A stretch of DNA of 64,000 nt from Allomuricauda sp. TMED12. Lineage in GTDB: Bacteria; Bacteroidota; Bacteroidia; Flavobacteriales; Flavobacteriaceae. The stretch is taken from NCBI GenBank assembly GCA_002167435.2, contig NHBR02000083.1, forward strand, positions 56,962 through 120,961. Direction: 5' to 3'. The notes beneath the pieces were generated by a model. It had not been told where the DNA came from and did no database searches. It worked only from the letters and a program-made list of their open reading frames with translations. Position 1 is the stretch's first letter. Each line of letters begins with the position of its first letter. This document shows positions 16,702-24,737 of this stretch, piece by piece. A program made the position numbers and the translations under genes.

Positions 16702-17454
16702 CTATTTGGTTCCAATTTTATAAAGTACAGGTCTGCTGGGGCTGGCATCATTTTCAAAAGGCGCCACTTGAAGGTTCAAAAAATAGGTGCCATCCTCTAC
16801 TGGGTTGGGCACATAAATAAACTCGGTAATCGTAGCTTTTGTTCTAGGTTTGCCCCCTATATTCCAAAAAGCTTTATGTGCTAAAAGTTCTCCTCCGTCC
16901 CTTTCCTTGTCTACAGATGGCAAATCGATAAGCAAATGCTCTACCCCTTTTTTTACTAGATACTTGGCAGCTTCCTCGGTTAAATAGGTGGGATTGGTAT
17001 CTGAATATTTTTTTGAGCGCTTGTAATCTAAATTAGGAATGGTCCTGATGACGACGGCCTGTCTTTTTTTATTACCCAAAGCATATTTTATTTGCTTTTC
17101 GGATATGACAAAATCATCTCCCATCTGCTCCGGTGCTACGGTAATCAACTCGGCCAAAAAGAAAAATTTTTTAAGTTTTTTATTGATAGAGTTGAACTCC
17201 TGGGATATATGCCCCAAGCATTCAGTATGCGTTACATGCGAATGTGGATTAAACCAAATATCATTGAAATTGGTTGATGCGCCTTCGGATACCTTGCCTA
17301 TAAATCCATCTTGTTCGTGTGGCGAAATTTTTGGTGGGTCCAAATACCAGGCATTCACATTCTTGTCGCCACCTTTAAGCGGTATGGAAATATCAAGAGG
17401 TTTGGTCAGGTCTATTTTATAGTTTCGGGAGTTGTGTTTTATTGAGGCTATCAT
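16702..17454 (-). CDS. cyclase family protein (kynurenine formamidase-like metal hydrolase)
   Basis: Protein of 250 residues of the cyclase family (PF04199). The metal-site region appears as NPHSHVTHTECLGHI, a variant of the HxGTHxDxxxH pattern, with LLIDLPSVD and later conserved HKAFW. Family members hydrolyse N-formylkynurenine or related amides using a bound metal. No signal peptide. It opens the six-gene minus-strand operon that ends with the MutS-like gene; no kynurenine-pathway gene is nearby, so the substrate is open. Confidence 0.83.
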   Translation of the reverse strand: MIASIKHNSRNYKIDLTKPLDISIPLKGGDKNVNAWYLDPPKISPHEQDGFIGKVSEGASTNFNDIWFNPHSHVTHTECLGHISQEFNSINKKLKKFFFLAELITVAPEQMGDDFVISEKQIKYALGNKKRQAVVIRTIPNLDYKRSKKYSDTNPTYLTEEAAKYLVKKGVEHLLIDLPSVDKERDGGELLAHKAFWNIGGKPRTKATITEFIYVPNPVEDGTYFLNLQVAPFENDASPSRPVLYKIGTK

Positions 17455-17565
17455 GCAGGCTGACTTGTTTTTGGTAATTAAATCAATTCCTTGGATATAT
17501 CCAATAATAAAGTTCTTTTTGGTTGAAATCTGCTAACTTCACTTATCGGCAGATAAAATTTGCTT

Positions 17566-17591
17566 AACAGCTAATCACGTGATAGCCTGTT
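17566..17591. other. imperfect palindrome centred on CACGTG
   Basis: AACAG (17566-17570) and CTGTT (17587-17591) bracket a hairpin whose arms pair as TCAC/GTGA and CTA/TAG with one unpaired base on each arm. It is preceded by GCTTAAC and followed by GTTGGAT. Bulged arms with such ends loosely resemble integron attC sites, but the total length is too short. It lies at the left edge of the accessory patch. Confidence 0.3.
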
Positions 17592-17654
17592 GGATGCCAT
17601 GTAACAAAATTACTATCTCTTCGTCTTCGAAAAACAAACCAATCATAAAAACAA

Positions 17655-18509
17655 ATGCTTAAAAATTTATCGGAACGAAGAGAAGCTTGGAAGACCATCT
17701 TTATTTTTCTGGCACTCGTCGTCGCTCTTACTTCGCCTTTCCATTACGCTATAGTAAAATTGTATCCTTCAAGGATATATGTCGGGGCCATAATGTGGTG
17801 TCCTGCAATAGCTGCATTTATTACCATGAAAATTAAAGGACGGAAAATTTCATCTCTTAATTGGAATTGGGGAAATTGGAAATATATCCGATTGTCCTAT
17901 TTTGTCCCTGCCTTATATGGTATAATCACCTATGCACTTATCTGGATTTTCGGGTTTGGAAACTTGGCAAACGAAGAAACCATAATAGATTGGGGTATGG
18001 AACTTGGTTTGTTTGGAATAGGTACTTTAAATCCAACATCGATAACCATCATAGCCATAATTTTAGTAGGAACTGTAGAAGTGATAAGAGCCTCAGCAAC
18101 AACTTTAGGAGAAGAAATTGGTTGGAGAGGTTTTTTTATATATGAATTAAGAAAGGTACTTTCCTATACAGGCGTCTCTATTTTCAGCGGGATTATTTGG
18201 GCTGCGTGGCATTGGCCATTGCTCGTTTATTATAGCAATAACATGCTGTTGGAATTTATTACATTCTTTACAGTGATCATTTCCATGTCCTTTATTATGA
18301 CCTATTACACTTTTAAATCCAAAAGTTTATGGCCCGCCGTTATTTTTCACGCAGTAAGCAATGTGTATATTCAAAAAATAATGCCGCCTCTAACAATGAA
18401 AATCGAGGGTACGGAAGAATGGCTTGGCGAAAACGGAATTATGTTCGCCATTGTCACCTTTGTTTTTGGAATTTACTTTTGGAGAAAAGCTATTAAAGAA
18501 AAAATGTAG
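17655..18509 (+). CDS. CPBP family intramembrane glutamic protease
   Basis: Multi-helix membrane protein of 284 residues with the motifs of the CPBP/Rce1-like family: EEIGWRGFF (motif 1, catalytic Glu pair and Arg), HWPL (motif 2) and FHAVSN (motif 3). Members process or modify membrane proteins, and in some bacteria give bacteriocin self-protection; no such genes lie here. It is on the plus strand between minus-strand core genes (cyclase and hemW), which suggests a later insertion. Confidence 0.88.
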   Translation: MLKNLSERREAWKTIFIFLALVVALTSPFHYAIVKLYPSRIYVGAIMWCPAIAAFITMKIKGRKISSLNWNWGNWKYIRLSYFVPALYGIITYALIWIFGFGNLANEETIIDWGMELGLFGIGTLNPTSITIIAIILVGTVEVIRASATTLGEEIGWRGFFIYELRKVLSYTGVSIFSGIIWAAWHWPLLVYYSNNMLLEFITFFTVIISMSFIMTYYTFKSKSLWPAVIFHAVSNVYIQKIMPPLTMKIEGTEEWLGENGIMFAIVTFVFGIYFWRKAIKEKM

Positions 18510-18573
18510 TTAAAAACACTATGCAGAACAACTGCGATAGTTAAATAAGGTTTGTACACGACCAAAAACAACC

Positions 18574-18630
18574 TTAATCAACGAAAAACAAATCACTTGC
18601 AATACCATCGGCCAAAAACTTGCCTTTTTT
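18574..18630 (-). pseudogene. detached copy of the hemW 3' end
   Basis: These 57 bp match 19987-20043, the last codons and stop of hemW, with a single mismatch (18604 region, A versus T) and in the same orientation. Read on the minus strand it ends KKGKFLADGIASDLFFVD and a stop, exactly as hemW does. The sequence further upstream on the minus strand does not match hemW and holds an in-frame stop, so this is a remnant, not a gene. Confidence 0.85.
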
Positions 18631-18783
18631 AATATTCTTGTCAAATGGCTGATGGGTTATGTCAATTCAAACAGCCCATCTATCAATTTCAACCAGATCA
18701 TTGGATTTAAAGTCTGTAGGTTTCACTTTTTATGTTGGCCTTATCCCATAATGTGGAGAATGTAAAACCATTAAAATCTTTCA

Positions 18784-19140
18784 ATGAATCGAAAACATCT
18801 AATTCTAGTAGTATGCACAATCATCTTATTTTCTTGTTCAAAAGAGGATGCGGAAAATATTAATGAACAATCAGTATCAATTATCGAGATTCTAGTTGAA
18901 AAAAGCCCTTGGACATACGACAGATTAGAGGTTGTATCAATAATAGAAAAAAACGGGTTTGACCTGAAGCAATCGCACATCGATGATTTTGAAAATAATT
19001 CCAATCAAGAATTTAATGGCTATACAATAAGCTTCAATGATAACGGAACGGGAACAGATAATGATGGTCAATTCTCTTGGACTTGGATTGACGAAGAAAA
19101 CGGTGAAATGCACATTTGGGATGACACCTATGTTATTTAA
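18784..19140 (+). CDS. putative lipoprotein, reading frame cut by an early stop
   Basis: 118 residues with a signal peptide ending in the lipobox LFSCS (Cys at about residue 18). The remainder looks like a small secreted lipocalin-like protein: FNGYTISFNDNGTGT, FSWTWIDEENGEMHIWDD. Right after the TAA at 19138-19140 the same frame continues for 34 codons to a TAA at 19243-19245 (VNNTELILGVRNF... then VEIRYDGNIIFK), which resembles the missing last strands. So the gene is probably interrupted by one nonsense change, or the stop is a sequence error. Function unknown. Confidence 0.6.
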   Translation: MNRKHLILVVCTIILFSCSKEDAENINEQSVSIIEILVEKSPWTYDRLEVVSIIEKNGFDLKQSHIDDFENNSNQEFNGYTISFNDNGTGTDNDGQFSWTWIDEENGEMHIWDDTYVI

Positions 19141-19298
19141 GTAAATAATACAGAATTAATCCTTGGTGTTCGAAACTTTGCTTTTGTTCCCGAAGGTGAG
19201 TGCTGTGTGGAAATCCGGTATGATGGTAATATCATATTCAAATAACAGTTACCAATTGATAATTTAATTTGACAACCAATCATATTTTAAAACATAAA

Positions 19299-19874
19299 AT
19301 GAAAAAATTCCTTGTACTCCTATTTGTCCTTTCATTTACCAATATTTTTTCTCAAAAAAAGAATTTTAGTTTAGAAGTAAACTATCCATTGGAGTTTTCA
19401 AATGGGAATTCATCAAATTTAACAGGAGTTATAAATTCAAAAATAAAGTACAGGTTTTTCAATAGGGAATCATTCAGCATTGGAACTTCTTATTCGATTG
19501 ATTTATTGACAGGAGACTTACAGTATCCATATGACAAAGAATCATTTATATCACATCACTTTAATTTATTTGGAGAAGTTCCGCTTAATTCAACCAATAA
19601 ACTAATTCCCTCTCTAGGAATTGGATATTCTACACAAAGTTATTTTAAGTCTATAATCATTTACAATAACTCAGGCGAAGTGTCTTCCACCTCTGAAAAG
19701 GATACCATTGGAGGATTTAATATAAGTTTTGGCGGAACTTATGACATTTTTAAGAACTTCTTCATTCAAGCTAACTTTCAATTTATAAGATTATATGTTG
19801 AAGATTATATAGCTGAGAAGAAAATTGGTTTTAATAAAAATCGATTGAAGATTGGGGTTGGATACAGATTTTAA
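19299..19874 (+). CDS. outer-membrane beta-barrel protein
   Basis: About 191 residues from the ATG at 19299; an upstream TTG start would add ten unlikely residues. A signal peptide (MKKFLVLLFVLSFTNIFS) is followed by alternating hydrophobic strands and a terminal aromatic residue (IGVGYRF), the pattern of small outer-membrane barrels. The family could not be named. It belongs to the accessory patch enclosed by the hemW-end repeats, and its AT content is higher than that of the flanking core genes. Confidence 0.6.
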   Translation: MKKFLVLLFVLSFTNIFSQKKNFSLEVNYPLEFSNGNSSNLTGVINSKIKYRFFNRESFSIGTSYSIDLLTGDLQYPYDKESFISHHFNLFGEVPLNSTNKLIPSLGIGYSTQSYFKSIIIYNNSGEVSSTSEKDTIGGFNISFGGTYDIFKNFFIQANFQFIRLYVEDYIAEKKIGFNKNRLKIGVGYRF

Positions 19875-19986
19875 AGTCTTTTCTATCATATATGGAACTG
19901 GAAAAATATGCATGTTTCTAAGCTAAATCATAGCCACAGCAAGTAATTTCAAAACTTATATAATTGATGGGTTAAATTAGACAGGT

Positions 19987-21129
19987 TTAATCAACGAAAA
20001 ACAAATCACTTGCAATTCCATCGGCCAAAAACTTGCCTTTTTTGGTGGTGAGCAATTTGCCATCCACGAGTTGCAGCAATCCTTGCTCCACATATTTTTG
20101 AGCTTGTTGGTTTAGGTAGTCCAAGTAGGTAAGACCGAACTCTTTCTCGATTTTTTCCAAAGAAACACCCCAAACGGTGCGCAAACCTGTCATCACGGCC
20201 TCATTGTACCTGTCGGATTGGGAGAGGGCTTCTACTTCAATGGGCAAGATACCCTCGTTTATTTTTTTAATGTAGGTAGGATTATTTCGAATGTTCCAAC
20301 CGCGGTTTTTGCCATCAAAAGAATGGGCGGACGGACCGACACCCAAATATTTTTTTCCTAGCCAGTACGCCGTATTGTTTTTGGAGAAAAATCCAGGTTT
20401 CCCAAAGTTGGAGATTTCATAGTTTACAAAACCTTGTTCTGCCAACATATCCACCAAAATATGAAACTGTTCTTGAGCCTGCTCATCATCCACATCGGGG
20501 ACAACTCCTTTTTCTATAAATTTTTTAAGGGCAGTTCTAGGTTCTACAGTCAAAGCATAGCTTGAAATATGGGGCAAACCGAAATCCAATGCTCTTTGGA
20601 TATTTGATTTCCAGCGCTCATTGTCCATTCCCGGGATTCCATAGATCAAATCAATGGTAATGTTGTCGAAATACTGCTTAGCTTCTTTAATGCATTGTTC
20701 AGCTTCACCTGCATTGTGGGCACGGTTCATCAACTTTAAATCTTCATCAAAAAAAGATTGGATGCCAATGCTGAGACGATTTATGCCTGCATTTTTATAG
20801 TCCAAAAAGAGAGATCTCGACTGCGCTCGAGATGACACCAAATCATCGGGGTTGGCCTCCAGGGTGATTTCTGGATGATCAATTACTTTGTAATTGTCAT
20901 AAACGGTTTGGATCAGGAATTCAATTTCCTTATTGGATAGCACTGATGGGGTTCCTCCACCAAAATAGATGGTTTCCACCTCATCTTCCACCTCCGATTT
21001 TCGTAGGACCATCTCCTTGGCAATTGTCTGTACCATGGCTTCCTTTTTCCCGAGTTGTGTGGAAAAATGAAAATCACAATAATGGCAAGCTTGCTTGCAA
21101 AATGGGATATGGATATAAATTCCGGACAT
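19987..21129 (-). CDS. hemW: HemW-type radical SAM haem chaperone (coproporphyrinogen dehydrogenase-like)
   Basis: 380 residues from the ATG at 21129. The radical SAM cluster motif is CKQACHYCDF, followed by YFGGGTPS and INRLSIGIQSF, and the C-terminal HemN-type domain. HemW binds haem and passes it to acceptor proteins such as respiratory enzymes; older annotation calls it oxygen-independent coproporphyrinogen oxidase. Unusually, the segment SSRAQSRSLF between ANPDDL and INRLSIG is encoded by a copy of the palindromic repeat found in nearby intergenic regions (20811-20837), making this loop longer than usual. Its 3' end is duplicated at 18574-18630. Confidence 0.93.
   Translation of the reverse strand: MSGIYIHIPFCKQACHYCDFHFSTQLGKKEAMVQTIAKEMVLRKSEVEDEVETIYFGGGTPSVLSNKEIEFLIQTVYDNYKVIDHPEITLEANPDDLVSSRAQSRSLFLDYKNAGINRLSIGIQSFFDEDLKLMNRAHNAGEAEQCIKEAKQYFDNITIDLIYGIPGMDNERWKSNIQRALDFGLPHISSYALTVEPRTALKKFIEKGVVPDVDDEQAQEQFHILVDMLAEQGFVNYEISNFGKPGFFSKNNTAYWLGKKYLGVGPSAHSFDGKNRGWNIRNNPTYIKKINEGILPIEVEALSQSDRYNEAVMTGLRTVWGVSLEKIEKEFGLTYLDYLNQQAQKYVEQGLLQLVDGKLLTTKKGKFLADGIASDLFFVD
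20811..20837. repeat. palindromic repeat copy inside hemW
   Basis: The core TCTCGACTGCGCTCGAGA (20815-20832) plus flanking GATGACA equals the intergenic palindromic repeats at 24903-24982, 29982-30057, 36139-36226 and 37692-37719. Here it is read in frame as part of HemW. Confidence 0.85.
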
Positions 21130-21163
21130 CAATTTTCAATTAACAATAAGCAATTTACAAAGA

Positions 21164-21520
21164 TCATTTTGCCCTTTTGGTGGTTTTTAGGATGGAGAAC
21201 ATTATTTTGGAGAGTTCATCTGCCTGCGCAATCAATTTATTTGCTATTCCTTTCGTCACATAATCGGAATCTTTTAAAAGGGATAACCAATATTTTACTT
21301 CCAAACTTTCTTTATAGGCAATTGAAATTTTGGCGGAAAAATCAGCAGTCGAAATAGCGCCGTTGGCTTCACTTATATTCGCTCCGATAGATGTCCCTGA
21401 ACGCAGCATCTGTTTGGACAATACATATTCACTTTTTGAAGCAACAATACTCTTGTATAGTCTGACGATTTCCAATGCAAAGTCATAAGATTTTCCCAGT
21501 AAAGGATTTTCGTTTTTCAT
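21164..21520 (-). CDS. four-helix bundle protein (23S rRNA IVP-like family)
   Basis: 118 residues, all helical, with the family hallmarks LSKQMLRSGTSIGANISEA and FSAKISIAYKESLEVKYWL. The family was first seen in intervening sequences of 23S rRNA genes but is widespread as a solo gene in Bacteroidota; a pentameric helical bundle is known, function is not. It sits between ruvC and hemW on the same strand with about 35-55 bp gaps that hold simple AT-rich repeats, suggesting insertion as a small mobile cassette. Confidence 0.88.
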   Translation of the reverse strand: MKNENPLLGKSYDFALEIVRLYKSIVASKSEYVLSKQMLRSGTSIGANISEANGAISTADFSAKISIAYKESLEVKYWLSLLKDSDYVTKGIANKLIAQADELSKIMFSILKTTKRAK

Positions 21521-21576
21521 AAAGTAGGTTCATTTGGGACATTGATTATTGTTTATTGTCAATTGTACATTGATAA

Positions 21577-22128
21577 TTATTTGACTTTATCCGGGTTTTG
21601 TTTGATAAAAGCCTCCCAACCAGTATAACTTTTTCCGACCTCTACCCTACCCTCGTTGTAGAAATGGCAGACGGCCGCGGCCAAACCATCAGTACTGTCG
21701 AGATTTTTGGGCAAGGATTTTAATTTCAATACACTCTGAAGCATTCGGGCCACTTGTTCCTTGCTGGCATTACCATTTCCGGTAATGGCCATCTTAATTT
21801 TTTTAGGCATATATTCAGTTATCGGGACTTCTCTGGAAAGTCCGGCCGCCATCGCCACACCTTGTGCACGGCCCAATTTGAGCATGGATTGTACATTTTT
21901 TCCGTAAAACGGGGCTTCAATGGCGATTTCGTCAGGATGGTAGGTATCGATGAGTTCGATGGTCCGTTCAAAAATAAGTTTGAGTTTGGTATAGGGGTCA
22001 TCGTATTTTTTGAGCATCAATTCGTTCATTTGCACAAAGTGCATCTGTTTGTTGATTACCTTGATGATGCCGAAACCCATAATCGTGGTTCCCGGGTCTA
22101 TTCCCAATATAATTTTTTCTGTTGCCAA
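21577..22128 (-). CDS. ruvC: Holliday junction resolvase RuvC
   Basis: 183 residues with the catalytic acidic residues of RuvC: GIDPGTT (first Asp), IEAPFYGKN (Glu) and the C-terminal DSTDGLAAAVCHF (Asp pair). It cuts Holliday junctions during recombinational repair with RuvAB. The start codon is TTG (22126-22128): no ATG is available before the conserved GIDPGTT, and the TTG lies one base after the stop of the preceding lipoprotein gene, so translation is probably coupled. Confidence 0.95.
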   Translation of the reverse strand: MATEKIILGIDPGTTIMGFGIIKVINKQMHFVQMNELMLKKYDDPYTKLKLIFERTIELIDTYHPDEIAIEAPFYGKNVQSMLKLGRAQGVAMAAGLSREVPITEYMPKKIKMAITGNGNASKEQVARMLQSVLKLKSLPKNLDSTDGLAAAVCHFYNEGRVEVGKSYTGWEAFIKQNPDKVK

Positions 22129-22129
22129 A

Positions 22130-22609
22130 TTAGTAGGTGTTTAGTACCAACGGAAGCCTAAAACGCAGGCTTACCGGGTTTCCTCTTTTCAATGCGGGTG
22201 CCACAGTGGTCAAATCGTTTAAACGTTCAGAGATTTTCGCGTTGAAATCCGAGATTTCGTTGAGCACGGATGTCTTTTCCTCCACGTTCAACACGGAAAT
22301 AAATCCGTGTTCATCAATAAGAAAATCGATATAGACCGTATCGTTCATATCGTTTCGAACCTGAAACTTAAGTCCTGCCAAAGCTTCGGAAAAATACTCG
22401 GTAATCACATTTTGAAAACACTCCTGCTGGGCATCTTTTGGGGCGGTTTCGTCACAATTCTCAAAAAGGGGATATTGGTCCACATCGTTCCAATCGATGG
22501 CCATAAGTTCCTCATTCACCAATTTTTGGGTCTTGTCCTCCTTGGATTCGAACAGCTCGCAGGACACGAACAAACCCATAAAAATGATTGACAAAACAAA
22601 CTTCTGCAT
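22130..22609 (-). CDS. lipoprotein with a TonB-C-like module
   Basis: 159 residues from the ATG at 22609. The signal peptide ends in the lipobox FVSC. The mature part begins its domain with YPLFENCDET and later QQECFQNVI, matching the P-x-F-x-x-C ... C-F pattern that precedes each TonB C-terminal-like domain in the neighbouring M56 protein, then IDEHGFISVLNVEE and a final SLRFRLPLVL strand. It is thus related to the downstream domains of that protein. It is the gene directly before ruvC. Role unknown; probably an envelope protein facing the periplasm. Confidence 0.7.
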   Translation of the reverse strand: MQKFVLSIIFMGLFVSCELFESKEDKTQKLVNEELMAIDWNDVDQYPLFENCDETAPKDAQQECFQNVITEYFSEALAGLKFQVRNDMNDTVYIDFLIDEHGFISVLNVEEKTSVLNEISDFNAKISERLNDLTTVAPALKRGNPVSLRFRLPLVLNTY

Positions 22610-22667
22610 AACAGCCCCTATAATTTGGCTGAAATTACAATTTTTTAGGGAAGAATTTCCAAAATGG

Positions 22668-22693
22668 AAAGGCCCAAAATAATTTCGGGCCTT
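22668..22693 (-). terminator. terminator after the M56 gene
   Basis: AAGGCCC (22669-22675) pairs with GGGCCTT (22687-22693). It lies 23 bp beyond the minus-strand M56 stop and separates that operon from the lipoprotein-ruvC genes. The T-run is short. Confidence 0.6.
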
Positions 22694-22715
22694 CAAATCC
22701 AATGCTACTCAGTAA

Positions 22716-24374
22716 TTATTTAAGCCGAAAAGTAATTGGAATGGAAAAAATAACATCAACAGGTTTTCCGTTCTGTTTTGCTGGTTCCATTTTAGGTAAT
22801 CTTGCAATTATTCGCTGGGCTTCCGTTTCCAAAATGGGACTTGGCCCTTTGGATTTGATATCCACTATATCACCATCTGCATTAATTCCAAACATTATGG
22901 CAACCCTCCCTTGAATGCCTTGCTCCTGGGCTTCTTGAGGGTAGTTAAAATGTTTACGTACATGGCTTTGAACATTCTCCAAGAAACATGCTCTTTTGTC
23001 CTCGGAATTTTCACACCCAGGAAAAATAGGCGCTTCATCGATAGCTGTAAAAGGAACCCAACCTTTTCCTCTTTCACCAAAACTTTGAATTTCTTTATTT
23101 ATTTCCTCGTCGTCAGTCCCTTGAATTCTGAACGTAATTGGAATGGAAAAAGGAACATTCACAGGTTGCCCATCTTGTTTACCTGGTTGCATCTGCGGTA
23201 GTTTGGTCAAGATACGTTCGGTTTCTTTCTCTAAAAGTTCATGCGGGCCTCTCATCCTGATATCCACCACATTTCCTTCAACATCAATGATAAATATAGA
23301 GCTCACCCTACCCTGAACACCTTGCTCTTGAGCAGCTTCGGGATAATGAAAATTCTTTCTGATGTGTCGCTGTATCTTTTCCTGAAAACAGGCTTTTTTA
23401 TCAACCGCATCTTCACATCCTGGAAAAACGGGCACTTCATCCACCTCGCCAAATGGAATTTCCTTGGTAGCTGTTAGGGACACGCTATCTCCTGATTCAA
23501 GTTCACTATTTTCTTTATTCGTTTCACAGGAGGTATACACCAACATACCCAACACAAGGGGCAATAACAATACATACTTTAACTGCCATACGGCTTTGGA
23601 TTTCTTTTTTTGTAACATGACTATTCGTTTTTTGATTAGTGATTTATTGAAAAATTGATTGACAAAACTGATGTTCTGGGTTTGGAACGCTTCGGACAGT
23701 ATCATCTCAAAATGTGCGGCCTTATTTTGCTTCACAGCCTTTTCATCGGCAATAAATTCGTGAAGCTCCGCAACCCTGCTCTGGTAGATATACACCAAGG
23801 GATTGAACCAGAAGACTATTCGGGCCAGCTCAAAAAATAACAGGTCTAGGGAGTGCAACTGTTTTACATGCACCAATTCATGGGCCAGGATATTGGCCTC
23901 TTTGTCCTTTTTTATATCCGCACCCATAAAAATGTTTCGGAAAAAGGAAAAGGCAGAAGTACTTTTAGGCACTGTAACCTTGATGAATTCCTTATAATTC
24001 TCTACTATACTTCTATTTCTTAGCCTAACTATTTGAATCAACTTATAGGCAAACCAAATAGCTGCCAAAATGCTTCCCACACCCAAAACCAAATATGGCC
24101 AAGAGATACGTTCTAAAAAACTGGTTTCTTCCGCTCCTGGACCAAGTACTACACCGTTCAGTTGAGCAAGAAATACCGTTGTAGTTTCCAGCTCCTGTGG
24201 CATAGTGGTTTGGAGGGCTTGAATCTTTACCCAGGGCAATATGAGAGAAAGTGCAAACGTGACCAACAGATATGTACGGTTCCATTGAAAAAAGGTCTCT
24301 TTCTTTAGAAAAAGATCGTAGGTCAACAAAAAGACGAGTTGAAACACTAAACTTTCTAGAATGTATGTAATCAT
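22716..24374 (-). CDS. M56 (BlaR1-type) metallopeptidase with two TonB C-terminal domains
   Basis: 552 residues. Membrane helices at the N-terminus, near 30-50 and 95-115, the zinc motif HELVH (in LAHELVHVKQLHSLD, about residue 165) and another helix near 270-285 ending in a Cys. Two tandem domains of about 110 residues follow, each opening PVFPGCE or PIFPGCE, then ACF, and including YPEAAQEQGVQGRV or YPQEAQEQGIQGRV, and closing FSIPITFR; these are TonB C-terminal-like. It likely senses an envelope signal and cleaves the partner BlaI repressor. Its ATG overlaps the blaI stop (ATGA). Confidence 0.9.
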   Translation of the reverse strand: MITYILESLVFQLVFLLTYDLFLKKETFFQWNRTYLLVTFALSLILPWVKIQALQTTMPQELETTTVFLAQLNGVVLGPGAEETSFLERISWPYLVLGVGSILAAIWFAYKLIQIVRLRNRSIVENYKEFIKVTVPKSTSAFSFFRNIFMGADIKKDKEANILAHELVHVKQLHSLDLLFFELARIVFWFNPLVYIYQSRVAELHEFIADEKAVKQNKAAHFEMILSEAFQTQNISFVNQFFNKSLIKKRIVMLQKKKSKAVWQLKYVLLLPLVLGMLVYTSCETNKENSELESGDSVSLTATKEIPFGEVDEVPVFPGCEDAVDKKACFQEKIQRHIRKNFHYPEAAQEQGVQGRVSSIFIIDVEGNVVDIRMRGPHELLEKETERILTKLPQMQPGKQDGQPVNVPFSIPITFRIQGTDDEEINKEIQSFGERGKGWVPFTAIDEAPIFPGCENSEDKRACFLENVQSHVRKHFNYPQEAQEQGIQGRVAIMFGINADGDIVDIKSKGPSPILETEAQRIIARLPKMEPAKQNGKPVDVIFSIPITFRLK

Positions 24375-24733
24375 TGCTCTTTGTCTTTAATGTTCTTCAT
24401 AATCTCTTCGAGTTCCTTCAAGCTGATGTCGTTCTTCTTCATAAAAAAAGACACCATACTTGAAAACGATCCTTGGAAATAGCCATCCATCAACTTGTTA
24501 AGGCTTTGATTGCTATACTCTTCTTTTTTCATCAAAGGAAAGTAAACATGGCCCTTTCCCACTTTTTCGTGGGACACAAATCCTTTGTCCTCCAAAATCC
24601 TCACGATGGTGGATACGGTATTATAGGCTGGCTTGGGTTCTGGCAGTTCTTCCAAAATTGCGGCTACATTCCCTTTTTCAATTTTCCAAAGGAGCTGCAT
24701 TACCTCTTCTTCTGCCTTGGTGAGTTGTTTCAT
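24371..24733 (-). CDS. BlaI/MecI family transcriptional repressor
   Basis: 120 residues from the ATG at 24733 (MKQLTKAEEEVMQLLWKIEKG), with the winged-helix recognition region PKPAYNTVSTIVRILEDKG and a C-terminal dimerisation part. It is about as long as the first BlaI protein at 10159 but diverged. It overlaps the M56 gene in an ATGA arrangement. Three palindromes of AACTAA..TTAGTT type upstream indicate autoregulation. Confidence 0.92.
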   Translation of the reverse strand: MKQLTKAEEEVMQLLWKIEKGNVAAILEELPEPKPAYNTVSTIVRILEDKGFVSHEKVGKGHVYFPLMKKEEYSNQSLNKLMDGYFQGSFSSMVSFFMKKNDISLKELEEIMKNIKDKEQ

Positions 24734-24737
24734 TATC

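Noticed and set aside
17566..17597. True integron attC site
   Set aside because: The hairpin is about 26 bp, shorter than known attC sites, and the end boxes are not complementary to each other; kept only as a low-interest observation.
17655..19874. Bacteriocin or toxin-immunity locus built around the CPBP protease
   Set aside because: No leader peptide, peptide-modifying enzyme or export ABC transporter lies near it.
22710..23997. Plus-strand ORFs opposite the M56 gene
   Set aside because: Antisense shadows of a well-supported gene, without matching families or start signals.
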